A DNA stretch of 64,000 nucleotides from Microbacterium sp. AK009 (GCF_013410955.1 NZ_JACCCG010000002.1:186001-250000), one strand, 5' to 3'. Shown: positions 31,557 through 40,823, counted from the stretch's first letter. The notes: generated from the sequence alone by a model not told the origin. A program made the numbers and translations.

Positions 31557-34027
31557 ACCGACGAGTGCGCGACGATGCCGCGCCGGACCGCATCCAGCGC
31601 CGAGCGCGCGGTCCGTCCCACGTCGGTGTCGGCGACGATCGAAAGCTGGTCCAGCAGGTCGATGGTCTGCTTCGCCCAGCGCACGAAGTCGCCCGCGGCC
31701 ATGTCGGCCTCGTCCAGCACGCGGTCGAGCATGCCGCCGCGCGCCCACGTGTGCATCGCCAGCGCCAGTCCACCCGCGGGGGGTTCCGACCCCGGCAGGT
31801 GATGCTCCCGCTCGAGGTCGTCCAGCCGCTGCCAGAGCGTCAGGGTCTCGGCGAAGACCGGACGGAAGGCCCCCCGCGGAAGCGCGTTCTCGCGGCCGTC
31901 CTCACGCCGTGGCTCGAAGACGAGGCAGCAGGCCAGTGCCGCCAGTGATGCGGCATCCAATCGATCCCAGAGGCGCAGGCGGAGCGACTCCGCGACCAGC
32001 AGATCGCGCTCGCCGTAGATGCGCCGCATGCGGCGGCCTTCGGCAGTGAGGTGCGTGTCGCGGGCCTCGTCCACCTCCACGTAGCGAAGCGCGGTGAGCA
32101 CGTCGACGACGCGGTCGAACACCCGCGCGACGGTCCCGGTGCGGCTGTCGATCTGTCGCCGCATCCGCTGGACGTCGCGGTTGAGGCGGTGATACCGCTC
32201 GCCCCACCGGGCATGACTCTCCCGATCCGGGCACGAATGACACGGGTGACGCTGCATGCGCTTGCGCAGCGACGCGAGCTGACGCTGCCGGCTGTCCCGC
32301 AGAGCACGCGGTGCCGTGGCATCCCTCCGATTGATCTTCTCGAGGTCGCTCAGCTCGCGTCGGATCCCCGCGTACTCGACGAAGTCGCCCCGGTCGCACG
32401 CCATGGCCGTCGCGTAGCCCGCGAGCGACTCCTCCGCCTCCTTCACCTGCCGGGCGATCCCCACTACCGAGCGGTCGGCCTGGAACTGGGCGAAGGAGGA
32501 TTCCAGCACCTCACGCGCCCGGGGCCGGCCGAACTGATCGATGAGGTTCACCGCCATGTTGTAGGTCGGACGGAAACTGGAGTTCAGGGGATACGTGCGC
32601 CGAGACGCCAGCGCGGCGACCTGCTGCGGGTCCATCTGCTCGGTCCACTGGATGACCGCGTGCCCCTCCACGTCGATGCCCCGGCGCCCCGCGCGCCCGG
32701 TCAGCTGCGTGTACTCGCCCGCGGTGATCGCCACACGCGCCTCGCCGTTGAACTTCTCGAGCTTTTCGAGCACGACGGTGCGGGCCGGCATGTTGATCCC
32801 GAGCGCCAGCGTCTCGGTGGCGAAGACGGCCTTGACGAGCTTGCGCTGGAACAGTTCCTCCACGACCTCCTTGAAGGCGGGGAGGAGACCGGCGTGGTGG
32901 GCCGCGACGCCCCGCTCGAGGTTCTCCCGCCATTCCCAGAACCCCAGCACCGCCAGATCCTCATCGCCGAGGGTGCGGGTGCGCTCCTCGACCACCTCGC
33001 GGATGACGTCGCGCTCCTCGCGGGTGGTCAGTCGCAGTCCGGCGCGACGCACCTGCTGCACCGCCGCGTCGCAGCCGGCCCGACTGAAGATGAAGAAGAT
33101 CGCCGGCAGCAGATTGCTGCGCTCGAGAAGTCGCACCACATCGGGACGATCGATCCGCTCGATGCTGCGGATGTTCGAGGGCCGGACCGGCCGCACCCCG
33201 CCCCGCGGCGGCCGACGCCGGCTCGGATCGCTGCGGATCTGCTGGGCGCGGCGGTTGTTCTCGAAGCTCGCGCCCTTGAAGGAGCGCAGCCGCATCAGCT
33301 CCTGATTGACCTGCGCGGTGGCCACCCCGGCCCTGTCGTCGAAGAGCGGCAGGAGGTCACCGCGAACCAGGACGTGCTGCTCCAGCGGCACCGGACGGGT
33401 CTCGGAGACGATGACCTCGGTGTCGCCGCGCACGGTGTCGAGCCAGTCGCCGAACTCCTCGGCGTTGGAGACCGTCGCCGACAAGGAGACAAGTCGCACA
33501 CTCCGAGGGAGGTGGATGATGACCTCCTCCCAGACCGCGCCGCGGAAGCGATCGGCGAGGTAGTGGACCTCGTCCATGATGACGTAGCGCAGGCTCCGCA
33601 GTGCCGGAGAGTCGGCGTACAGCATGTTGCGGAGGACCTCGGTGGTCATCACGACGACACGGGCGTTGCCGTTGATGTTGGTGTCGCCGGTGAGGAGACC
33701 CACCTCGTCGGGACCGTACTCGTCGACCAGCTCGCGGTACTTCTGGTTCGACAGGGCCTTCATCGGCGTGGTGTAGAACGCCTTGTCGCCGGATTCGCGC
33801 ATCGCGAGGTGGATGGCGAACTCTCCGACGATGGTTTTGCCCGCGCCCGTCGGCGCGGCCACGAGGACGCTCCGACCCTCTTCGAGCGCCCGGCAGCTCT
33901 CGATCTGGAAGGGATCGAGCTCGAACGGACGCGAGGCAGCGAACGCCGTCGTGATCGGATGCCCCCGCTGATCGCGTGAGGCCGCGGCCGCGCGGGCGTA
34001 CCGCTCGGCCGGCGACGGCTGCGTCAT
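31553..34027 (-). CDS. helY: Ski2/Mtr4-like DEAD/DEAH-box RNA helicase HelY
   Basis: This 824-residue superfamily 2 helicase has the Q-like FELDPFQIESC, Walker A VAAPTGAGKT, Walker B VIMDEVHYLADRFRG, motif III VSLSATVSNAEE, and motifs V/VI FATETLALGINMPARTV and QLTGRAGRRGID. A winged-helix and helical-bundle C-terminus follows. It is the actinobacterial HelY, related to the RNA helicases of exosome pathways. It sits directly downstream of tatC, the same order as in mycobacteria, and overlaps lnt by four bases. A CHSC motif at about residues 618-621 and a nearby second Cys/His cluster could be structural. Confidence 0.92.
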   Translation of the reverse strand: MTQPSPAERYARAAAASRDQRGHPITTAFAASRPFELDPFQIESCRALEEGRSVLVAAPTGAGKTIVGEFAIHLAMRESGDKAFYTTPMKALSNQKYRELVDEYGPDEVGLLTGDTNINGNARVVVMTTEVLRNMLYADSPALRSLRYVIMDEVHYLADRFRGAVWEEVIIHLPRSVRLVSLSATVSNAEEFGDWLDTVRGDTEVIVSETRPVPLEQHVLVRGDLLPLFDDRAGVATAQVNQELMRLRSFKGASFENNRRAQQIRSDPSRRRPPRGGVRPVRPSNIRSIERIDRPDVVRLLERSNLLPAIFFIFSRAGCDAAVQQVRRAGLRLTTREERDVIREVVEERTRTLGDEDLAVLGFWEWRENLERGVAAHHAGLLPAFKEVVEELFQRKLVKAVFATETLALGINMPARTVVLEKLEKFNGEARVAITAGEYTQLTGRAGRRGIDVEGHAVIQWTEQMDPQQVAALASRRTYPLNSSFRPTYNMAVNLIDQFGRPRAREVLESSFAQFQADRSVVGIARQVKEAEESLAGYATAMACDRGDFVEYAGIRRELSDLEKINRRDATAPRALRDSRQRQLASLRKRMQRHPCHSCPDRESHARWGERYHRLNRDVQRMRRQIDSRTGTVARVFDRVVDVLTALRYVEVDEARDTHLTAEGRRMRRIYGERDLLVAESLRLRLWDRLDAASLAALACCLVFEPRREDGRENALPRGAFRPVFAETLTLWQRLDDLEREHHLPGSEPPAGGLALAMHTWARGGMLDRVLDEADMAAGDFVRWAKQTIDLLDQLSIVADTDVGRTARSALDAVRRGIVAHSSV

Positions 34028-34049
34028 CAGCCGACCCCGGGCGGTGTCA

Positions 34050-34862
34050 TCAGGCGGCCCCGGGCGGAAGGAGCGCAGCGTCGCGGCGGGAGCGACGGCG
34101 ATCGAAGAGGAGGGACAGCCCGGCAGCGGCGAAGAAGAGAACGACGAGGATGCCGGCGAGCATGAGCATGCTCACCACGTCGGCCGCGGGGGTGGCGAGA
34201 GCGGCGAAGACGGTGGCGATCAGAACGGCGGCGCGCCAGCCTTTCAGGATCGCGCGGCCGCTCATGACACCCGCGACGTTCAGAGCGACGAGGAAGACCG
34301 GGAGGACGAAGGAGATGCCGATGACGATCATCAGCTTGAACACGAAGTCGTAGTACTCGGCCGCGTTGTAGAAGTTGGTGCCGCCCTCGGGGGTGAAGCC
34401 CCACATCAGGTCGATCACGTGCGGGACGATGAGCACGCCCACCCAGCAGCCGAGGAAGAAGAGGGGGACCGCGGCGGCGACGAAGCCGATCGTGTAGCGG
34501 ACCTCTTTGCGCGTGAGCCCCGGCATCACGAACGCCCAGACCTGCCACAGCCAGACCGGAGCCGAGAGGAACAGACCGATCGAGAAGGCGATCCGCATCC
34601 TCATGTCGAACGCAGACGTCACCGTGGTGAAGTTCAGCGCGGAGAAGTCGTCCCCGCGGGTTGCTGCGATGTCGCGGATCGGACCGGTGATCCAGTAGAT
34701 GATCGGATCGGTGATGATGAAGGCGACGACCATCCCCACCACGAGCGCGATGACCGCGAACATCAAGCGTCGGCGCAGCTCCAGCAGGTGGGCGCCCAGC
34801 GACATGCGCTTCTCGCGCCGCGGCTCGCTGTCGTCTGTCCGGGCGCGCTCAGCCGTGGCCAC
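34050..34862 (-). CDS. tatC: Twin-arginine translocase subunit TatC
   Basis: This 270-residue protein has six transmembrane segments. It carries the conserved cytoplasmic N-terminus MSLGAHLLELRRRL, the loop FVMPGLTRKEVRY and the motif NFYNAAEYYDFVFKLMI. TatC recognises the twin-arginine signal of folded export substrates. Start GTG 34862 lies five bases after the tatA stop. With tatA it forms the export operon; one visible substrate in this window is the phospholipase C-like protein at 56492. No tatB is present here, as is usual in some Gram-positives. Confidence 0.95.
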   Translation of the reverse strand: MATAERARTDDSEPRREKRMSLGAHLLELRRRLMFAVIALVVGMVVAFIITDPIIYWITGPIRDIAATRGDDFSALNFTTVTSAFDMRMRIAFSIGLFLSAPVWLWQVWAFVMPGLTRKEVRYTIGFVAAAVPLFFLGCWVGVLIVPHVIDLMWGFTPEGGTNFYNAAEYYDFVFKLMIVIGISFVLPVFLVALNVAGVMSGRAILKGWRAAVLIATVFAALATPAADVVSMLMLAGILVVLFFAAAGLSLLFDRRRSRRDAALLPPGAA

Positions 34863-34867
34863 GCCGA

Positions 34868-35122
34868 TCAGGTGTTTTCAGACGGCCTGCCCAGGCTCGC
34901 GTCGGACGACGCGGTGGGCGGGTTGGAGGGTGCCGGTGCAGCCGCCGGTGTGTCGGCGGGCTTGACGTCCTCCTCCTTCATCGCCTTCATCTCACCCTTG
35001 AAGACGCGGGCCGACTGGCCGACGCTCTTGGCGAGAGCAGGCAGCTTCGCAGCACCGAAGAGCAACAGGATGACCGCGAGCAGGACAAGAAGGTGAGGCC
35101 ACCCGAAAGCGTTGCCGAGCAT
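34868..35122 (-). CDS. tatA: Twin-arginine translocase subunit TatA
   Basis: This 84-residue protein has a short N-terminal helix (HLLVLLAVILLLFGAAKLP) with the FG hinge. An amphipathic helix follows (ALAKSVGQSARVFKGEMKAM), then a Pro/Ala/Ser-rich acidic tail. TatA oligomers form the translocation path. AAGGAG precedes the ATG. It is located between pafC and tatC, as in other actinobacteria. Confidence 0.95.
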   Translation of the reverse strand: MLGNAFGWPHLLVLLAVILLLFGAAKLPALAKSVGQSARVFKGEMKAMKEEDVKPADTPAAAPAPSNPPTASSDASLGRPSENT

Positions 35123-35163
35123 CAGGACTCCTTAGGTCGGGTTTTCAGTCTAACCCGCGGCGT

Positions 35164-36162
35164 CTATGAACCGGCCGGTGACGGATCGGCGCGTTCGGTG
35201 TACTGCGCGAGTCCCGCGCGAGCCCACTCGGCGGCCGCGCGACGGGCCCCCTCGGGAGAGATGATCTCGACGCCTCCGCCGCGTCGTGCCGCAAGACGGC
35301 GCAGCGTCGTCTCGTCGGCGACGCGGAGGGTGGCGATCGCGTCGTCGCCGTCGCGCACCACGGTCGCTCGATCGAGGTAGTCGCCGAGGAGCGGCGCCAG
35401 CGACGCACGGAAGCGGATGCGGGCGATGACCTCTCCCCCGCCTTCGGTCGGTTCGAACCATCCCGTTGCGGCGTCTTCGCTGTGCGTGCTCGGGATGTCG
35501 GTGATCCGCAGATCGCTGACCCGGTCCAGATGGAACGTGCGCATCGCCTGACGCAGGTGGCACCATCCCTGCAGGTACCACTGACCATCGGCGATGTGCA
35601 CCTTGACCGGGTCCACCGTGCGTGCGGTCGGCTCCGACTCGGGCGCCTTGTAGGTGAAGGTGACCGCGACACGCTCGCGCAGGGCGATCGCCACCGCCTC
35701 CCGCACGTCGTCGACGGGGGTCGGCGCGACGATCACATCGGCCGGTTTGGCCGACGCGCCCCGGGAGAGCTTGGCGAGGAGGCCGGTATACACCTCCGTG
35801 TCGCCGACTCCGGGAATGGCGCGCGCGAGCTGAAGTCCCGCGACGAGCGCCGCCGCCTCCCGAGCGGTCAGTCGAGGAGCACGCTCGAGGCCCACGGAGT
35901 GGGTGATGGCGATGAGGTCCCGGGTGTCGAGGAGGTCCCAGTCGATGTCGAAGAGATCGTTCGCCATCTGCCAGTAGCCCCGTTCGCCGGGAAGACCGAT
36001 GACGGTGAGCTTCTGCACCATGTCGCGCATCTCGTCGCGGGTGACGTCGAACTCCTCGGCCGCCTCTGCGATCGACACCTCCCCCTTGCTGATGAGGTAC
36101 GGCACCAGCTGCAGGATGAGCGCGGCCCGATCTGTGGCGACCAGCGGTCGTCGCGCGCTCAT
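35164..36162 (-). CDS. pafC: PafC-type WYL-domain transcriptional regulator
   Basis: This 332-residue protein has an N-terminal winged helix-turn-helix (about residues 10-60) and a WYL domain containing DGQWYLQGWCHLRQAMRTFHLDR. A C-terminal WCX-type extension follows. In mycobacteria PafB and PafC form a heterodimer that activates DNA-damage genes independently of LexA/RecA. Its start overlaps the pafB stop by four bases, so equimolar synthesis is expected. Neighbours are tatA downstream and pafB upstream. Confidence 0.9.
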   Translation of the reverse strand: MSARRPLVATDRAALILQLVPYLISKGEVSIAEAAEEFDVTRDEMRDMVQKLTVIGLPGERGYWQMANDLFDIDWDLLDTRDLIAITHSVGLERAPRLTAREAAALVAGLQLARAIPGVGDTEVYTGLLAKLSRGASAKPADVIVAPTPVDDVREAVAIALRERVAVTFTYKAPESEPTARTVDPVKVHIADGQWYLQGWCHLRQAMRTFHLDRVSDLRITDIPSTHSEDAATGWFEPTEGGGEVIARIRFRASLAPLLGDYLDRATVVRDGDDAIATLRVADETTLRRLAARRGGGVEIISPEGARRAAAEWARAGLAQYTERADPSPAGS

Positions 36163-37166
36163 GAGACGCCTCCTGGCACTTGGTCGTGGCCGTCGAGCGC
36201 CGCCCGCAGGCGGGCGATGACGAGCGCGCGCAGGTTGTCGGGAGCGACCACCCGCACCTCAGGGCCGTACGAGGCCAGCTCATCGGCGAAGACGTGGACG
36301 TCGACGAAGGGCACGAGGATCCCCTGCTCGGCTGGGCGTCCACGGCGGGCGAGGCGCAGGGCCGCCTCGGTTCCGGGGTCGACCTCGAGGTGGGCGAGCT
36401 GGCGTTCGGCGAGCTCCTGCAGCTCTGCCAGCGCCCTCTCCCCCGCGCCTTCGCGCAGCGCCGGGTCGAAGGTGTCTCGTGTCACCGCGACGTCGCCGAC
36501 GATGCGACTGAGGAGGAACGTGCGATCGGCGTCGAGGTTCAGATCGCGCCCGAAGACATGCCACCGGGCCTCGTACTCGACGAGGGCCAGCGGTCTGACC
36601 CGTCGTGATCGCTCGCTCTCATCTCCGGGCCGGAGGTAGGGGAAGGTCACCGCGCGGCTCTGCTCGATGGCGCGCTGCAGCACCGGGAACGACGGCTCCC
36701 GAGCGCTGATGCGCGGTGAGTATCCGATGATCGGTTCGTCGACGTCGATGCCGAGGGCCCGGATCTTTCGCAGACCGCTGCGGGCCTCGGCCGACAGCGA
36801 CCCCTCGCTCCACACCTCGCCTGCGAGGTTCAGCAGGGCCAGCTCCGCGGGGGTGAAGACGATCTCATCGGGAAGCGAGTACTCCGACTTCGGCACCCGA
36901 TAGCGCGCATCGCGCAGATCATCGGGATCCGCGAAGTCGCCGATCGTCTCGATGGGAACGCCGAGACCGCGGAGATTCTCCTTGTCGCGTTCGAACATCT
37001 TCTCCAGTGCATCCTTCGACGCACCGGATTCGGTGTGCTCGCGATAGCCCGAGACCGAGCGGAGGATCGTGTCCTTGGTCAGTCCCTGCTCCGTCGCCAT
37101 CAGCGCGACCACGAGGTTGACCAGGCGCTCCTCCGGCGGGTTCTTCGTAGGGGTGTTCGCCGGCAC
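36159..37166 (-). CDS. pafB: PafB-type WYL-domain transcriptional regulator
   Basis: This 335-residue protein has an N-terminal HTH region (about residues 14-75). The WYL domain contains VEYEARWHVFGRDLNLDADRTFLLSRI, and a C-terminal WCX extension follows. It is the partner of PafC. GTG 37166 lies exactly six bases after TAGGAT (37173-37178, reverse strand), so the operon probably has its own leaderless promoter. The name reflects co-localisation with the Pup ligase pafA in other genera; pafA and the proteasome genes are not present here. Confidence 0.9.
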   Translation of the reverse strand: MPANTPTKNPPEERLVNLVVALMATEQGLTKDTILRSVSGYREHTESGASKDALEKMFERDKENLRGLGVPIETIGDFADPDDLRDARYRVPKSEYSLPDEIVFTPAELALLNLAGEVWSEGSLSAEARSGLRKIRALGIDVDEPIIGYSPRISAREPSFPVLQRAIEQSRAVTFPYLRPGDESERSRRVRPLALVEYEARWHVFGRDLNLDADRTFLLSRIVGDVAVTRDTFDPALREGAGERALAELQELAERQLAHLEVDPGTEAALRLARRGRPAEQGILVPFVDVHVFADELASYGPEVRVVAPDNLRALVIARLRAALDGHDQVPGGVS

Positions 37167-37172
37167 TCCCTC

Positions 37173-37178
37173 ATCCTA
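37173..37178 (-). promoter_or_regulatory. -10 element (TAGGAT) of pafB, leaderless arrangement
   Basis: TAGGAT on the reverse strand is followed by six bases (gaggga) and the GTG at 37166. Confidence 0.45.
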
Positions 37179-37213
37179 GGCCGGGGTGGGCGAAGATCCG
37201 CCAGGCGCGGAGG

Positions 37214-38170
37214 TCAGGAGATCTCGTCGAGACCCAGGATGTCGACGACGAACACCAGGGTCGCGCCACCGGGAATGCTCCCCTGGCCCGCGTCGCCGTA
37301 TCCCTGGTCCGGCGGCACGACGATCATCACCTGGGATCCGACGGTCTGTCCCTGAAGGCCCGCGGCGAAGCCGGGGACGACGTCCCCGAGCGCGAACGAC
37401 ACCGGCGCCTGGCCCCAGGACGAATCGAACACCGACTTGTCGTCCCACAGCACGCCGGTGTACGCCACGCGCACCGGGACGTCGCCGGTCACCTCGGGGC
37501 CGTCGCCGCGGATGAGGGTCTCCACGACGAGGTCGCTCGGTGCGGCGCCGTCCGGGATGATCACGCCGGGCGTGCCGTCGGCGGCGCGCACGACCGAGGG
37601 GAGGGTGAAGCCGGCGTTGAACTGCAGCGCGCCCGTGGCCCGGGGAAGATACGCCTTGCGCACGTCGATGACGGCGACGGCCGACTCGTCCTCGGCCAGG
37701 CCGATGCTGGCTGCCGCCTCCGGCAGGATGTCGCCGGGCGCGAGGCCGACGACCACGCGCGACCCCTCCGTCGCACACTCCAGCGCCCCCTCCAGAGCCG
37801 GGATCGGGGTGTACCACTGCGACATCGGCGCCACGCGGGCGATGTCGTCGTCGTACGGGGTCTGGATGAGCACCTCGCCGGTCTCGCCGCTGACGATCGT
37901 GACATCCAGCAGGGCGGCCTGCTCGGTGGTGGTCAGCGCCGTTCCGTCCCCGGCCTCGAGGTCGGTGTGGGAGGTGGAGCGTACTTGGAAGGGCGTGTAC
38001 AGCTCCACGTCGGGGGCGGTTCCCCGGTTACCGTCGACGGTGACGAGGTCGTCGAGAGAAGATCCGGATGACGCGGGTCGGTCGCATCCCGCGGCCGGGG
38101 CGGTGGTGCACCCGACCAGGGTCAGTGCGGACAGGCCGACGACGGCGAGCAGAGCGGGGAGTTTTCGCAC
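37214..38170 (-). CDS. FKBP-type peptidyl-prolyl isomerase lipoprotein
   Basis: This 318-residue protein has a lipoprotein signal peptide ending in the lipobox LVGC (Cys21). A degenerate FKBP-like domain follows, and then a C-terminal FKBP domain (about residues 200-318) with VRVAYTGVLWDDKSVFDSSWG, VPGFAAGLQGQTVGSQ and PPDQGYGDAGQGSIPGG. It should act as a proline isomerase or chaperone at the outer face of the membrane. GTG 38170 follows TAAACT by six bases, again a leaderless pattern. It lies nine bases downstream of trmI and 47 bases upstream of pafB. Confidence 0.9.
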   Translation of the reverse strand: MRKLPALLAVVGLSALTLVGCTTAPAAGCDRPASSGSSLDDLVTVDGNRGTAPDVELYTPFQVRSTSHTDLEAGDGTALTTTEQAALLDVTIVSGETGEVLIQTPYDDDIARVAPMSQWYTPIPALEGALECATEGSRVVVGLAPGDILPEAAASIGLAEDESAVAVIDVRKAYLPRATGALQFNAGFTLPSVVRAADGTPGVIIPDGAAPSDLVVETLIRGDGPEVTGDVPVRVAYTGVLWDDKSVFDSSWGQAPVSFALGDVVPGFAAGLQGQTVGSQVMIVVPPDQGYGDAGQGSIPGGATLVFVVDILGLDEIS

Positions 38171-38176
38171 CCGGCT

Positions 38177-38182
38177 AGTTTA
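38177..38182 (-). promoter_or_regulatory. -10 element (TAAACT) of the FKBP gene, leaderless arrangement
   Basis: TAAACT on the reverse strand overlaps the last bases of trmI. It is followed by six bases and the GTG at 38170. Confidence 0.45.
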
Positions 38183-39169
38183 GGCGGACCCCTGGGCGCC
38201 TCCTGTGCGGGCATCGGCCGCACGCTGTGCCTCGCGGACGCGTTTGCGCAGATTCTTGTCGGTGATCTCCCGGTCACCGACCGCGCCCGGCGTCCACAGC
38301 TCGACGTCTTCGTCGCCGTAGCTGGACTTCGACGCGCGACGCTTGCGCTCGGGCAGGACGGCGCCCGGTGCGAGGCGGCGGGCGGTGAGGAGGAACCCGG
38401 TGTGGGCGACCATCCGATGATCGGGGCGCACGGCGAGCCCTTCGACATGCCAGCCGCGCACCATCGTCTCGTTGGCCTCGGGGTCGGTGAACAGGCCCGT
38501 GCCGCGGATGTACTCCGCGACGCGGCTCAGCTGGGTGGCGGTGGCGACGTAGCAGATGACGACGCCGCCGGGGACGAGCGCGTCGGCCACCGCGTCGATG
38601 CAGTCCCAGGGCGCGAGCATGTCGAGGACGACGCGGTCCACGGTGCCGTCGGCCAGGTTCTGCGGAAGCTCATCGACGAGGTCGCCGACGATCACGCGCC
38701 ACGCGGACGGCTCCTCACCGAGGAAGGTTGCGACGTTCGCACGCGCGACCTCGGCGAAGTCCTCCCGGCGTTCGAAGGAGACCAGCCGCCCCTCCGGTCC
38801 GATCGCGCGCAGGAGCCACAGCGCCAGCGCGCCCGAGCCGACGCCGGCTTCGACGACGGTCGCGCCGGGGAAGATGTCGGCGTCGGCGACGATCTGCGCG
38901 GCGTCCTTCGGGTAGACGATGGCCGCACCCCGGGGCATGGACATGACGAAGTCGCGCAGCAGCGGCCGCAGGGCGAGGTATTCGTGCCCGCCGCTGCCGA
39001 CGACCACGGATCCGTCGGGGATGCCGATGATGTCGCGGTGGGCGAGGACGCCGTGGTGGGTGTGCAGCTCTCCGTCCTGGCGGAGGGTGACGGTGTGCAG
39101 GCGCCCCTTGGGCCCGGTCAGCTGCACCCGCTCGCCGGCGCGGAAGGGTCCGCTCCACCGGCCGCTCAT
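38180..39169 (-). CDS. trmI: tRNA (adenine-N1)-methyltransferase TrmI
   Basis: This 329-residue enzyme has an N-terminal beta-barrel (RAGERVQLTGPKGRLHTVTL) and a Rossmann methyltransferase domain. The SAM-binding motif is VVEAGVGSGALALWLL, preceded by IVYPKDAAQIV, and VDRVVLDMLAPWDCID supplies motif IV. It makes m1A58 in the T-loop of tRNA. The C-terminal extension of about 60 Arg/Lys-rich residues may bind RNA. The ATG overlaps the HAD gene stop by four bases. In mycobacteria this gene lies next to the Pup-proteasome cluster. Confidence 0.93.
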   Translation of the reverse strand: MSGRWSGPFRAGERVQLTGPKGRLHTVTLRQDGELHTHHGVLAHRDIIGIPDGSVVVGSGGHEYLALRPLLRDFVMSMPRGAAIVYPKDAAQIVADADIFPGATVVEAGVGSGALALWLLRAIGPEGRLVSFERREDFAEVARANVATFLGEEPSAWRVIVGDLVDELPQNLADGTVDRVVLDMLAPWDCIDAVADALVPGGVVICYVATATQLSRVAEYIRGTGLFTDPEANETMVRGWHVEGLAVRPDHRMVAHTGFLLTARRLAPGAVLPERKRRASKSSYGDEDVELWTPGAVGDREITDKNLRKRVREAQRAADARTGGAQGSA

Positions 39170-39852
39170 GCGTGGGCCCCCTCGCGGGCGATGCGGGCGG
39201 CGTGGAACGCTCGGACGTCTGCCGTGGTGCGCCCCTCCAGGCTCGGCCAGATCGTGTGCGCGCCCGCCCCGGCGAGGGAGACCATCAGCGGCACGCCGAT
39301 CACCGAGGCGCCCGACGCGACGGCGGAGCGAAGTCCGTTGGGAGAATCCTCGATCGCGACGGTGTCCCCCGGCGCGACGCTCAGGAGCTCGCAGGCCTGC
39401 AGGTACGGATCGGGGAAGGGCTTGGGGCGGGTCGCGTCGTCACCGGCGATGACGACGTCGAACGCCTCGAAGTCGATCAGGTCGACGACGGTGGTCGCCA
39501 TCCGGCGCATGGACATCGTCACGAGCGCCGTCTTGACGCCGTGGTCCTTCAGATCCCGGAGGAGTTCTTTCGCGCCGGGACGGAACGGCACGCCGGTGAC
39601 GGCGAGCTGTCGCATGACGTCGTCGGTGAGGTGGTCGATGATCTCCCGGATCCCCATCCGCACCCCCGCGTTCTGGAAGATGCGCGCCGAATCCTCCAGC
39701 CCCAGACCCACCAGGCTCAGCGCCTGCTCGTGGGACCAGGTCCCGCCGAAACGCTCGACCAGCGGCGTCTCCGCGGCCATCCAGTAAGGCTCGGTGTCGA
39801 CCAGTGTGCCGTCCATGTCCCAGAGGACGGCGGCGAGGGAGGGGGAATGCAC
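39166..39852 (-). CDS. HAD superfamily hydrolase, beta-phosphoglucomutase-like
   Basis: This 228-residue protein carries all HAD motifs: LWDMDGTLVDTEPYW (nucleophile Asp and the acid/base Asp), VTMSMRRM (motif II Thr/Ser), KPFPDPYLQA (Lys) and VAIEDSPNGL (metal-binding acidic residues). The cap domain is of the C1 type found in phosphoglucomutase-like phosphatases. The substrate is unknown. GTG 39852 is six bases after TAGCCT (39859-39864, reverse strand). It overlaps trmI by four bases, so the two are co-translated. Confidence 0.88.
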   Translation of the reverse strand: MHSPSLAAVLWDMDGTLVDTEPYWMAAETPLVERFGGTWSHEQALSLVGLGLEDSARIFQNAGVRMGIREIIDHLTDDVMRQLAVTGVPFRPGAKELLRDLKDHGVKTALVTMSMRRMATTVVDLIDFEAFDVVIAGDDATRPKPFPDPYLQACELLSVAPGDTVAIEDSPNGLRSAVASGASVIGVPLMVSLAGAGAHTIWPSLEGRTTADVRAFHAARIAREGAHA

Positions 39853-39858
39853 CGGTCA

Positions 39859-39864
39859 AGGCTA
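39859..39864 (-). promoter_or_regulatory. -10 element (TAGCCT) of the HAD-trmI unit, leaderless arrangement
   Basis: TAGCCT on the reverse strand is followed by six bases and the GTG at 39852, with no ribosome binding site. Confidence 0.45.
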
Positions 39865-39937
39865 CCGGGGCCCCCGTCGGGTCCGTGCGACGCCTATCCT
39901 GGGAAGCAGCCCGCGCCGGCGGGCCGAGGGAGGTCCT

Positions 39938-40804
39938 GTGGAGGGTCTGGGACGCAGGGTGATCGTCGCGGCGTTCGACGGCTGGAACGACGCGGGAGAA
40001 GCCGCGTCGTCGGCCCTGGCGCAGATCCGCGGGACGGACGGCTATGAACCGGTCTTCTCCGTCGACCCGGAGCTGTACTTCGACTACCAGTACACCCGGC
40101 CCCAGGTCTCGATCGACGGCGAAGGGCGGCGGAAGCTGTCCTGGCCCGAGACGAGTCTTCTCCGCCCGACCCGGCAGACCCGCGGGACGCAGCTCTGGCT
40201 CCTCACCGGCGTCGAGCCGGCACGCGCCTGGCAGGCGTTCGCCTCCGAGATCATCGACGCGGCCCTGAGCGAGGACATCACCGGCTTCGTGGCCCTGGGA
40301 TCGATGATGTCGGACGTCCCGCACACCCGCCCGATCTCGGTGTTCGGAGGCAGTGACAACGAGCAGCTGCGTCAGTCCCTCGATCTGGAGAAGAGCACCT
40401 ACGAGGGGCCGGTCGGCATCCTCAGCGTGCTGGCCCACGCGGCCGAGGCCGCCGGCATCCCCACGGCGAGCCTCTGGGCGAGCGTGCCCCACTACGTCGC
40501 GGGCCACACCCCGTCGCCGAAGGCGACGCTCGCGCTCCTGGATCGCCTGGAGGACCTCACCGGCGCGCAGGTTCCGCGCGGCGATCTGTCCACCGAGGCG
40601 GCGGCCTGGGAGGCCTCGATCGACGCCGCCGCCGCGGACGACGAGGAGATGACCGAGTACATCCGCCAGCTCGAGCGAACCCGCGACACGTGGGACTCGC
40701 CGGAAGCCTCCGGCGACGCCATCGCCCAGGAGTTCGAGCGCTATCTGCGTCGCCGCGGCGACGGTCCGACCAAGCCCGGGCGGGACGACCCCCGTCGGTC
40801 CTGA
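39938..40804 (+). CDS. PAC2 family protein
   Basis: This 288-residue protein begins LGRRVIVAAFDGWNDAGEAAS and contains VALGSMMSDVPHTRPISVFG and PHYVAGHTPSPKATLALL, signatures of the PAC2 family (named for a proteasome assembly chaperone fold). Its bacterial role is unknown. In mycobacteria the orthologue lies near the proteasome cluster. GTG 39938 is preceded by GGGAGG, and a TATCCT at 39895-39900 is a candidate -10. It is convergent with uppP. Confidence 0.88.
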   Translation: MEGLGRRVIVAAFDGWNDAGEAASSALAQIRGTDGYEPVFSVDPELYFDYQYTRPQVSIDGEGRRKLSWPETSLLRPTRQTRGTQLWLLTGVEPARAWQAFASEIIDAALSEDITGFVALGSMMSDVPHTRPISVFGGSDNEQLRQSLDLEKSTYEGPVGILSVLAHAAEAAGIPTASLWASVPHYVAGHTPSPKATLALLDRLEDLTGAQVPRGDLSTEAAAWEASIDAAAADDEEMTEYIRQLERTRDTWDSPEASGDAIAQEFERYLRRRGDGPTKPGRDDPRRS

Positions 40805-40823
40805 TCGGAACCGCCGTTCTCGA

